Below, piece after piece: positions 17,521-25,208 of a stretch of 64,000 bases of DNA (position 1 is its first letter; each line of letters opens with the position of its first letter). Source of the DNA: Olsenella porci (GTDB lineage Bacteria > Actinomycetota > Coriobacteriia > Coriobacteriales > Atopobiaceae). A program made the position numbers and the translations under genes. The DNA is taken from contig NZ_VUNC01000002.1 of NCBI RefSeq assembly GCF_009695875.1, positions 394,979 to 458,978 on the forward strand, written 5' to 3'. The notes beneath the pieces are model-generated. The model worked only from the letters and a program-made list of their open reading frames with translations. It was not told the origin of the DNA and searched no databases.

Positions 17521-18050
17521 GGAGGGACGCCCTCAACGACCACGCCCTCCCCTCCCCGAGTCCTTCGGGACAATCCGCCCCTGGCGGCAAAGTCCCGATG
17601 TGAGCGGTCTGGGAAGGCAGATGCCGGTGGGCCCCGGGATGCCCGCACGTTTGCCCAGGTAGGATAATCGTCCGACCGAGGATGTCCCCTCCAGTGGCAG
17701 CAAACTCCTGATGTGAGCGCTCACTTCAGGAGTTCTTTGCCATCCCGACCTCTTCTCTGGCCCAAATGGCAGGAGAATCCCGATATGAGTACTCACGTCG
17801 GGAGTTTGCTGCCATCGCTGGGGCCGTTTCAGTCAAGCAGCCGGTGAAATGCCAGGTCATCGGCGGGATTAGGGGCTTGGGAGTACACACTTCGGGAATT
17901 CGCTGCCATGGTTCGATTGCTGATGCATCATCGCTGCTGGGGTGGGCTGGCGGACGAGCGTGACGGACGTCGTACGCGGCACGGGATCTCCCGAGCGTCT
18001 GTCCCCCTACCAGCCCACCCTCCTTCTTTGACCTCGGCTGGCAGAGGGGC
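17521..18050. repeat. Family B composite module, copy 1
   Basis: A non-coding module of about 530 bp, colinear with 24340-24865. Ordered landmarks: CCCGATGTGAGCGGTCT (about 17593-17609); a palindrome around GAGCGCTC (17696-17743, CAAACTCCTGATGTGAGCG and its complement); CCCAAATGGCA; a second palindrome around GAGTACTC (17769-17814); a degenerate third (about 17880-17908); then ACGCGGCACGGGATC, CTACCAGCCC and CTTTGACCTCGGCTGGC (ending about 18043). A partial echo of the last block is at about 18200-18245. The rest of the gap 17330-18337 has no gene. Confidence 0.8.
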
Positions 18051-18276
18051 CTCACGGGAGTGATTTTGGGAGCCAGCCACACGAGCCAATCAAGAGCGTT
18101 GCTGAGTTTGCGTAAGCGAAGGGGATGGTGGACAGCTCCCTCCCCAGGCCGTGGCAGCAGGCACCACGCGTGAGCACTCGCGCGTGCGCTCCCCCGCCGA
18201 CCCATCCCCCTCTTTGACCTCGACCGGCAGGAAAGGTCCCGCGGGGAGTGCGGTTTTGTGACCGAACCATCCGAAA

Positions 18277-18316
18277 AGCCGCCCATCCACGACCCCGGGG
18301 ACGCGGACGGGCGGCT
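18277..18316 (-). terminator. Rho-independent terminator of the DUF6591-like gene
   Basis: An 8-bp stem AGCCGCCC/GGGCGGCT followed on the minus strand by TTTTCGG, 22 bp after the stop codon at 18338. Confidence 0.7.
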
Positions 18317-18337
18317 CGTGCGAGCTTGGCAACCTCG

Positions 18338-19432
18338 CTACTGCACCGACACGCTCGCCTCGGCGGCCTTCTTGGACACGCGCGCCGTGACCTCCGCGTA
18401 GTAGGCCGCATCGGCCGCGGAGAGGGATCCGTCGTCCAGGTTGGACACCTTCGTCACCCAGTCCGCCTCCTTGGCCAGCAGGCTGGTATAGTCGGCGGCC
18501 ATCGACGCCTGGTCGGCGGCGCTGGCGGAGTTGTACTTCGCGACGAAGTCGATGTACTCGTTCATGAACGCCTCGTAGGCGTCCATCGTCTCCTTGAAGC
18601 TGGCGGTCACGGCGGAGGAGTCCGCGCTCGACGTGGTCGAGGCGTTCGAGGAGCCACCCGCCGAGCTGTCGGTGGCAGCGGCGTCATCCGGCATCGATGC
18701 CGTCACGTTCATGAGCTCGTTGCCCGCGTACTCGGCCCTGACCTTCACTCCAGAAGAGTTCTTCCCCGTAAACACCGCGTCGGACTTGGAGTAGTCCACG
18801 GTGAACCCGGCGGAGACGAGCGACTCCACGTACGCCGCGTAGTCGTCCTTTGAGGTGTCGCCCACCGTCGCCGTGAAGTACGTGGACGAGTCGTTCTGGA
18901 TCTTCCCCTTGGTGGACTTGGGCGCCGGCACCTGCGAGCCCGCTCCCGACTTGGGCCAGGTCAGCGTCCCAAGCTCCTCGGGCGCCTCGAGGGTCAGCGA
19001 CAGCTCCTCCTTGCTAGAGAAGTGCGAGAGCCGCAGGTGGTACCCGTCGCCGTCATACGCCTCGAACGACGTGCTGTCCTTCTTCTCGTCGACCGTGAAG
19101 CCCTTGTCCTGGCACGCCTTGACGTAGCTGTCGTACTTGCCATCGTCGTACCCCGCGAGCGTCGCATCGAGCGTCTTGTCATCGTCCGTGGTGACCTCGC
19201 CCTTGTTGGTGTCGGGACCGGGCAGCCGGGTGGCGAGCCCAGAGGTCGGCCAGTCCAGGCTCTTGGACGACGCGTCGTTGGACGGCCGGGTGCACCTCAT
19301 GACGGCGAACACCGCCACCAGCGCCACTACCACGATGAGCACGACCCTGCCCTTCCCACCCTTGTGGGGCTTGGGCACCCCGCCGTCGGAAGTCCCCTGC
19401 TCCCCCGGCCTTCCAGCTACCTCCCAGTCCAT
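18338..19432 (-). CDS. Membrane-anchored extracytoplasmic protein, DUF6591-like C-terminus
   Basis: A 364-residue protein with a short Gly-rich cytoplasmic N-terminus, one membrane segment (about 29-46) and a long extracellular part. The latter holds two related domains of about 75 residues (both opening with LxWPxSGL/A...P and ending in a lipocalin-like strand). A Ser/Ala-rich linker (about 265-290) follows. The C-terminal helical region (SFKETMDAYEAFMNEYIDF onward) resembles DUF6591. Function is unknown. ATG 19432 has AAGGAG five bases before. It is divergent from the zinc-ribbon/SPFH pair and faces the duplicated TCAGCTGGCAACTGA motif. Confidence 0.8.
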   Translation of the reverse strand: MDWEVAGRPGEQGTSDGGVPKPHKGGKGRVVLIVVVALVAVFAVMRCTRPSNDASSKSLDWPTSGLATRLPGPDTNKGEVTTDDDKTLDATLAGYDDGKYDSYVKACQDKGFTVDEKKDSTSFEAYDGDGYHLRLSHFSSKEELSLTLEAPEELGTLTWPKSGAGSQVPAPKSTKGKIQNDSSTYFTATVGDTSKDDYAAYVESLVSAGFTVDYSKSDAVFTGKNSSGVKVRAEYAGNELMNVTASMPDDAAATDSSAGGSSNASTTSSADSSAVTASFKETMDAYEAFMNEYIDFVAKYNSASAADQASMAADYTSLLAKEADWVTKVSNLDDGSLSAADAAYYAEVTARVSKKAAEASVSVQ

Positions 19433-19500
19433 GTGGGCTCCTTTCCGCAGCTTATGCCTGTTGACGAGACACATTCTGAAAAGGGGGTGAAGCCGATTCC

Positions 19501-19544
19501 TCAGCTGGCAACTGAATTCGGCGGGCGTCTCAGCTGGCAACTGA
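19501..19544. promoter_or_regulatory. Duplicated 15-bp motif in a divergent promoter region
   Basis: TCAGCTGGCAACTGA occurs exactly at 19501-19515 and 19530-19544, 29 bp apart centre to centre. Each is an imperfect dyad (TCAGYTG...CAACTGA). A related CTCAGTTGGCGGCTGAG lies at about 23642, ahead of the kinase gene. These may be binding sites shared by the DUF6591-like, zinc-ribbon and kinase genes. Confidence 0.45.
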
Positions 19545-19602
19545 GGAAATCGCCGTCGTCCCAGCTAGCATGGCCCTTGGACCAAGCATGGGAGGCACGC
19601 CA

Positions 19603-20190
19603 GTGGACGCATACAACCTGACGCCGGACGAGTTCGTGATCATGGGGACCAACCGCGCGAGCCTGCTGAGCGGCAGCGGAACGGACGACCTGCGCGAGGT
19701 CGTCCTCACCAACAAGAACCTGATCCTGGTGGCCGAGGTGGACCAGGGCCTGTTCCACGGCAAGCGCCGGATGGTCAAGCGCTGCCCCCTCGACCAGCTG
19801 CCGGACGATAACGGAGTGCCGCAGGTGATCGTATCCAAGTCGGGAAGCGACTTCCTCCTCAACGCGATGTTCGGCAGCGAGCCGGTCCGCCTGGTCATGC
19901 GCGGCGTCCCCCGCGTGAAGGCCCAGCGCTGGGCGGACGCCATCTCCATGGCGGCGACGGGCGACCTCGCGGGCATCGACACCAACGCGGTGGGCCGGGA
20001 GTCAGCCGTCGGCATGATCGACCAGGCGAGAGAGGCGCTGGGCATCCGCCCCAAGCGCGACAGGGCGAAGGCGGAGCCAACGCGCCCGCAGATGGTCACG
20101 ACCCGCTGCAGGGGCTGCCACGCCCCACTCACGGGCCGCGCGGGCCAGGTGGTCACGTGCCCGTACTGCGACACCAAACAGACGCTCTAG
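19603..20190 (+). CDS. Zinc-ribbon protein of unknown function
   Basis: A 195-residue cytoplasmic protein. The N-terminal part is beta-rich (NKNLILVAEVD, VRLVMRGVPRVKAQRWADAI) and looks PH-like. The C-terminus is a zinc ribbon with CRGCHAPL and CPYCDTKQ. GTG 19603 is chosen because GGGAGG lies seven bases before it; in-frame ATGs at 19570 and 19588 have no ribosome binding site. It is 15 bp upstream of the SPFH gene, so the pair is an operon. Similar pairs of PH-like/zinc-ribbon and SPFH proteins suggest membrane association, but this is inference. Confidence 0.75.
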   Translation: MDAYNLTPDEFVIMGTNRASLLSGSGTDDLREVVLTNKNLILVAEVDQGLFHGKRRMVKRCPLDQLPDDNGVPQVIVSKSGSDFLLNAMFGSEPVRLVMRGVPRVKAQRWADAISMAATGDLAGIDTNAVGRESAVGMIDQAREALGIRPKRDRAKAEPTRPQMVTTRCRGCHAPLTGRAGQVVTCPYCDTKQTL

Positions 20191-20205
20191 GCGAGAGGAA
20201 CTGCC

Positions 20206-21552
20206 ATGGGAATCATCGATGCCGCGTTTGACTCGCTGGGCGGCGTGCTGTCCGACCAGTGGAAGGACGTCATCACCGCCGGCCACTTCGACGAGCACAC
20301 GGTGGTCGCCCCAGCCGTGAGGCGCGCCTCCCAGAACGGCAGGGGCGCAAACCGGGGGGCCGAGGACATTCTCACCAACGGCTCCGTGATCTACGTGCCC
20401 GAGGGCACGGCGGCGTTCGTGTTCAGCCAGTCGGGCATCGAGCGGGTCATCTCCCAGCCGGGCGGCTACGAGTACCGCGACGGCGAGGCGACCGTCTTCG
20501 ACGCCAAGGACCGCGCGGAGAGGGGCCTGGGCAAGATCATCCTGGACCAGGCCGCCGAGCGCGTGGGCTTCTCGGGCATGTCGCCCCAGAGCAAGCGCGT
20601 CGCCTTCGTCAACCTTCGCGAGATTCGCGGCATCAAGTTCGGGACCCACGGGCCCCTGGCCTACAACGACGCCTTCTACGGCTGCGACCTGGAGGTCTAC
20701 GCCTACGGCACGTTCAGCGTGCAGGTGGTGGACCCCGAGCGGCTCGTGCGGTCGTTCGTGCCCGCCAACGCCACGTCGTATAGCCTGGACAACCCCAAGG
20801 CCCGCGGGCAGCTGACCAGCGAGTTCCTGCAGTCGTTTCTCGCCGCGATCAACAGGCTCTCGGCGTCCGTGCGCATCTCGCAGCTGCCGGGCGAGTCCAC
20901 GCGCATAGCGGACCAGGTGGTGGCGGACGACAGGAACGCGGGCACCTGGGAGGGGCGCTTTGGCCTCAGGCTGGTGTCGGTGGGCATCGAGGACGTGGAG
21001 TTCACCGACGAGTCGCGCGAGCTGGTGCGCGGCTTCTCCGAGCGCAAGATGGGCGTCCGCGCCTACGAGGGCGTGTCGCGGCAGGCGGCCGACATCTCCG
21101 CCCAGCAGCTCATCGCCGAGGGCGTGCGCGAGAACGGCCTGGGAGACGCGGGCGGCATGCTGTTTGGCATGAACCTGGCGTCGGGGCTTGACCCGCGCAC
21201 GGCAGGGGTCCCGACGGGCGGCCAGGCGGCACCGGTTCCGTCTGCAGGCAGCGCGCAGGCGGCAGGCGAGACGCCCGTGGGCAGCGTGCCGGCAGCGGGC
21301 AACGTTCAGGGCGCAGGCGGAGGGCCGGCAGCGGGCGACCAGCGGGCAGCGGACGTGGCACCGACGGCGGGCGACCAGCGGGCAGCGGACCCGGCACCGG
21401 CGTCGGAGTCGGCCGCCTCACCCTCGGCCGCGGACGGGCCCTCCTTCGACCAGCGCGTGGAGATGGTCAAGAAGCTCAAGGAGCTGCTGGACGCCGGGAT
21501 CCTGACGCAGGACGAGTTCGACGCCAAGAAGCGAGACGTCCTGGGCCTGTAG
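20206..21552 (+). CDS. SPFH/band-7 domain protein with C-terminal SHOCT
   Basis: A 448-residue protein. An SPFH domain of the YdjI/virion-core-like type spans about 20-310 (conserved VIYVPEGTAAF, FGTHGP, GTFSVQVVDP). It is followed by a 90-residue Ala/Gly/Pro-rich linker (about 330-415) and a SHOCT motif at the end (LKELLDAGILTQDEFDAKK). SPFH proteins oligomerise on membranes, and SHOCT is a short oligomerisation motif. There is no signal peptide. It is cotranscribed with the zinc-ribbon protein and ends convergent with the Ser/Thr kinase. Envelope-stress scaffolding is a guess from the family. Confidence 0.87.
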   Translation: MGIIDAAFDSLGGVLSDQWKDVITAGHFDEHTVVAPAVRRASQNGRGANRGAEDILTNGSVIYVPEGTAAFVFSQSGIERVISQPGGYEYRDGEATVFDAKDRAERGLGKIILDQAAERVGFSGMSPQSKRVAFVNLREIRGIKFGTHGPLAYNDAFYGCDLEVYAYGTFSVQVVDPERLVRSFVPANATSYSLDNPKARGQLTSEFLQSFLAAINRLSASVRISQLPGESTRIADQVVADDRNAGTWEGRFGLRLVSVGIEDVEFTDESRELVRGFSERKMGVRAYEGVSRQAADISAQQLIAEGVRENGLGDAGGMLFGMNLASGLDPRTAGVPTGGQAAPVPSAGSAQAAGETPVGSVPAAGNVQGAGGGPAAGDQRAADVAPTAGDQRAADPAPASESAASPSAADGPSFDQRVEMVKKLKELLDAGILTQDEFDAKKRDVLGL

Positions 21553-21769
21553 GGCCGTGGCACGTCTCCCCCGCGCGCGACGCCCGTACCCACGTGTCTC
21601 CCCATAGGAGCAAGCTGAGCCGAACGCTCCCCGAGCGGGCCGCGCCAACCAACCATGGCTCTCGCGCCGCCCACGCGCGACGCCACGCGGCTGTTGGCTA
21701 CGCGCGAACTCTCACCCCAAGCGAACAGCCCGCGCCCACCGGGGACGCCCCGGCTCAAGCCCTGCACTC

Positions 21770-23530
21770 CTACCAGGGGTACGCCTGCACGTCCACCGAT
21801 GCGTGCGCGGGCACCCCGTAGTCCTCGATCTGGAAGCGCGCGGGGTCGGATGCCGTGGGCATGTCCACGAAGACCACGTCGCCGCCCACGATTGAGCCGT
21901 CCGCGGCACGATAGACCGCGCACACCGCCGAGCCCTGGGCCGCCTCGTCCGTCCCCTGGCTGTCCAGGGTCACCGTGCCGGTCACGATGGTGGCACCCGA
22001 GGAGTCCGAGCGCTCGCGCACGTCCGCGGTGGCGTACCGCGACGGGACGAGGCTGGAGACGCTGGCACCCATGCCCTGGGCGTCGGCCGCAAACTCCACC
22101 GAGGCGATGCTCCCCGCCTCGTCCGTGCCGTCCACGAAGGTCGCGAAGTACAGCGTCTGGCCCGGTGCCACGGCCATGAGCGCCGTCTGCGTCGTCGCGA
22201 TCGCCTTGCCATCCGCATCCAGGCAGGTGACGCTGACCGAGGGGTACAGGATGGTCTTGGACCCCGCGTTGTGGACCCCATAGGCCACGTTGACCACGTT
22301 GCCGTCCGCCAGGTACCAGCCGGCCTCGGTCACCTGGACGTCGCCGTCAGACTTGAGGATGCTCTTGCCCGTCGTCGGCCTCGTGGAGGACGAGCCAGCA
22401 CTCGTCGCCGTCCCGGACGCCGAGTCGGCCCCGCCTGCGGAGGGCGAGGCGGAGGCATCAGACCCCGACGCGGACGTGCCGGACGAGGAGACGGACGACG
22501 CAGACCCCGAGGCGCCGCCACCTGACGTCCGGGGCGAGAGGACCGCGTACGCCGTCACTGCGGCAGCCGCCACCACGACCGCGGCCACGACCACCACGAT
22601 GCGCCGGCGGTGGGGGCTCGGGGCAACGGAGCCTCCGTCCCTCTCCCCTGCACCAGGCGGCACGGGGGCACCTGACGCCGCGTCGGATTCCGCCACCTCA
22701 GCCTCGGGCGAGAGGCTCGCGTCCACCCGCCCCGGGCGCTCCCCGCCGGCAGCCTGGGCCACGTCCTCCCCGCGCAGGAGTGCCCGCAACGCCCCCGAGA
22801 GCTCGCCCGCCGTCTGGTAGCGCGCGCTCGGCTCGAACGCACAGGCATGCGAGACGGCCGCGCGCACGTTGGCCGGGATCCTCTCCCCGTCGGCAAGCGC
22901 CGCCTCGTAGTCGTCCGACCCCGGCGTGAGACCCGTGACCATGTAGCCCAGGAGCCGTCCGATGGAGTACACGTCGGATCGGGCGTCCGTCTGCGCAAAG
23001 CCGTACTGCTCGGGAGAGGCGAACCCCCAGGTCCCCAGGGCAGTCGTGTCGTGGCTGGCGCCCTCCACCACAAGGCGGGCGATGCCCAGGTCGATGAGGT
23101 GCGCCCCGTCGGCCGCCACGATCACGTTGCCCGGCGAGATGTCACGGTGGACGATGCCGTGGGCGTGCAGCTCTCCGGCGGCCTCGCACACGTCGAGCGC
23201 GACCTCGCACGCGCGGTGCGGGCCGAGTGGGCCAGACGAGCCCACCAGCTGCTCCAGAGTGGGGCCGGGAACGTAGTCGCACACCACCACGAAGGTGTCG
23301 GGCAGCTCGTAGGTCGCCTGCACGCGCGGGAGCCGGGGGCTGTCACAGCTGCCCAGGCGCGCCCACACGTCGCGACGTGCGATCTTGAGCGGGATGCGGC
23401 GGCGCACGAACGGGCCGGCGCCGTCCAGGGTCACAAGCTCCGTGACGCCCGAGGGGTGGTCGGCAAGCACGCGCTCCACGCGATAGCTGTCGTCCAAGCC
23501 CATTGCATGAAGCACCTGCTCGTCGTCCAA
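21770..23530 (-). CDS. Membrane-spanning eukaryotic-type Ser/Thr protein kinase
   Basis: A 586-residue kinase. The cytoplasmic kinase domain (about 15-265) has candidate lysine K49, catalytic HRD at 128-130 and DLG (147-149) in place of DFG. One membrane segment lies near 312-333. A Ser/Gly/Ala-rich spacer precedes an extracellular beta-rich domain (about 395-586) of unknown type with no PASTA repeats. The glycine-rich loop is poorly conserved. The start is TTG 23530 with GAGG seven bases before; ATG 23503 is the alternative. It lies 137 bp downstream of an HTH gene on the same strand, a likely regulatory partner or substrate. Confidence 0.85.
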   Translation of the reverse strand: MDDEQVLHAMGLDDSYRVERVLADHPSGVTELVTLDGAGPFVRRRIPLKIARRDVWARLGSCDSPRLPRVQATYELPDTFVVVCDYVPGPTLEQLVGSSGPLGPHRACEVALDVCEAAGELHAHGIVHRDISPGNVIVAADGAHLIDLGIARLVVEGASHDTTALGTWGFASPEQYGFAQTDARSDVYSIGRLLGYMVTGLTPGSDDYEAALADGERIPANVRAAVSHACAFEPSARYQTAGELSGALRALLRGEDVAQAAGGERPGRVDASLSPEAEVAESDAASGAPVPPGAGERDGGSVAPSPHRRRIVVVVAAVVVAAAAVTAYAVLSPRTSGGGASGSASSVSSSGTSASGSDASASPSAGGADSASGTATSAGSSSTRPTTGKSILKSDGDVQVTEAGWYLADGNVVNVAYGVHNAGSKTILYPSVSVTCLDADGKAIATTQTALMAVAPGQTLYFATFVDGTDEAGSIASVEFAADAQGMGASVSSLVPSRYATADVRERSDSSGATIVTGTVTLDSQGTDEAAQGSAVCAVYRAADGSIVGGDVVFVDMPTASDPARFQIEDYGVPAHASVDVQAYPW

Positions 23531-23667
23531 CGCCTGTCCTCGGGTCCAAGAGTTCCGCCTGCGCGGGGGTTAAGAAGGGGCCACGGTCCCGCCGGGGACG
23601 CGCGCCCAGTGCCAGATGATACTAGCAGCGGGTCCCCGTTCCTCAGTTGGCGGCTGAGTCGGCGGCG

Positions 23668-24141
23668 CTATCGGGCGCGGAGCGGTCCCGTGCCCAGCAG
23701 GGTCCGCTCGCCGAAGCGCCACAGCTCGTCGTCTGCCTGCACGCGCGAAAGGCCGTGCTCCACGCACCAGATGAGAATCGCGTCCCTGCGGACCTTGCAC
23801 CACAGCTCCGAAACGCCGGCAAGGCGCAGCAGACGCTGGGTCTCGCGCAGGTCGCAGCCCAGGCCGAGCGCAAGCATGATGGCATGGTCGCGGCCGGGCC
23901 GGCTCTTGCCGGAGAACACGTCGTACACCACCGTGGCATTGATGCCCGAGGCGCGGGCGACCTGCGCGCGCGTGAGCCCGTGGCTCGCCAGCAGCTGCGA
24001 GAGGTACGACACGAGGGTGCGGTCCACGACGCCGGGCCCATCCAGGTACGACTCGATGCTCGTGCTGGAGAGCAGCCTCTCGAGCAGCTCCTCGGTCAGG
24101 CGCTCGGGTTCCAGCTCCGTCGTGGCGTTCTCCTTCGGCAT
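23668..24141 (-). CDS. HTH (XRE-like) protein paired with the kinase
   Basis: A 157-residue cytoplasmic protein with an acidic N-terminus (1-35), a helix-turn-helix (LTRAQVARASGINATVVYDVF, about 54-75) and a helical C-terminal part. ATG 24141 has GGGGGAG just before it. The longer frame from 24309 has no such site. It is immediately upstream of the kinase on the same strand, so kinase and HTH protein may form a signalling pair in which the kinase modifies the DNA-binding protein. That link is inferred from position only. Confidence 0.8.
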   Translation of the reverse strand: MPKENATTELEPERLTEELLERLLSSTSIESYLDGPGVVDRTLVSYLSQLLASHGLTRAQVARASGINATVVYDVFSGKSRPGRDHAIMLALGLGCDLRETQRLLRLAGVSELWCKVRRDAILIWCVEHGLSRVQADDELWRFGERTLLGTGPLRAR

Positions 24142-24339
24142 GGCCCTCCCCCTCACTTCGCCGGTCACGTTGGGCGTCACTAAGTATAGGCGTGGCACCG
24201 TTTGCGAGGCCGGCCGGGCAAGACGGACGGGAGACTTGCCCAAAGCCATTCGGGAGATGGGCTCATAGAGAGGTGACAGCGACAGTCCCCGGGACGCAAT
24301 CGCCGACATGGAGCAGGCGCTCCAAAGTCAGGGAAGGAG

Positions 24340-24865
24340 AACGGGGGCGCCCTCGGTGGCAAGCCCCCCTCTCGCGACCCTTCGAACCCTCCCGGGATGG
24401 CGGCGAACTCCCGATGTGAGCGGTCTCGAGTGGCCGGCAGCCGGCGTGCTTCCAGGGTATCCGAACGTTTGCCCTGATAGGTCAGTCGCCCGTCCACGGC
24501 TGACCCCTCCGGTGGCAACGGGAGCCTGATATGAGCACTCATGTCGGGAGTTTGCTGCCATCCCAACCCCATCTCTAGCCCAAATGGCAAGGGGTTCCCG
24601 ATATGAGCACTCACTTCGGGAGCTTGCTGCCAGAATCACCGCCTTGACAGCCGAACAACTGGGAAAACTCCAGGCAGCCGGCCAGGGTCCGTGAACGCAG
24701 GCCGCTCACATCAGGAGTTCGCTGCCATGGCCAGCTGCGGACGACGACCATCGCCGCCGGGCTGGGCCGGAGGACGAACGCGACAACCACCGAACGCGGC
24801 ACGGGATCGCCCGGGCATGTGTCCCTACCAGCCCGCCTCTTCTTTGACCTCGGCTGGCGGCGGTC
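24340..24865. repeat. Family B composite module, copy 2
   Basis: Colinear with 17521-18050 over about 525 bp though clearly diverged. It has CCCGATGTGAGCGGTCT (24410-24426), CGTTTGCCC, a palindrome around GAGCACTC (24508-24560), TAGCCCAAATGGCA, a second palindrome (24585-24632), a degenerate third (24695-24727), then ACGCGGCACGGGATC, CTACCAGCCC and CTTTGACCTCGGCTGGC (ending about 24859). It occupies most of the gap between the HTH gene and family A locus 3. No gene is seen in 24142-25208. Confidence 0.8.
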
Positions 24866-24933
24866 GCCCAGCCGGAGTCCCGCTGAGGCATTACAGGCAG
24901 CGACAACCTCGAACGGGACCCCGGAGGGCAATG

Positions 24934-25098
24934 GCTGCTGCGGAATCTCGAGTTGTGGCAATCATCGTCAGGATTCCCGCCATTTCCGCTGAGAAAAACG
25001 GAGTTGTGGCAGCGATTCGGGGTCGCATCCACGGCCAAAGCCCGACTTTCACCAGCCAAACCGCCTTCGGGTTGCCACAGGTCGCAATTCCTCAGCGG
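24934..25098. repeat. Family A inverted-repeat element, locus 3
   Basis: Forward half-sites at 24934-24963 and 24986-25014 (both with GAGTTGTGGCA) face reverse half-sites at 25033-25057 (degenerate) and 25069-25098 (GTTGCCACAGGTCGCAATTC). It is more decayed than the other loci. It sits between family B copy 2 and the terminator of the pilus operon. Confidence 0.75.
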
Positions 25099-25131
25099 CC
25101 CCACCCCGGAGATGTCACTGGCCCACGCAAA

Positions 25132-25166
25132 AGGAGGGGATCCCGGGAACCCCGGAACCCCCTCCT
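25132..25166 (-). terminator. Rho-independent terminator of pilus operon 1
   Basis: Stem AGGAGGGG/CCCCTCCT with extra pairing in the loop, followed on the minus strand by TTTTGCG, 43 bp after the last pilin stop codon. Confidence 0.75.
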
Positions 25167-25208
25167 CGTGTCATCCGCTCGCGCCAGCTGGGCGAGAGGA
25201 GCAATCGC

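Noticed and set aside
24180..24614. Similar putative peptides encoded by both family B copies on the minus strand (also 17533-17796)
   Set aside because: Similarity follows from nucleotide repeats and palindromes; no ribosome binding site, frames end at different places, no known domain.
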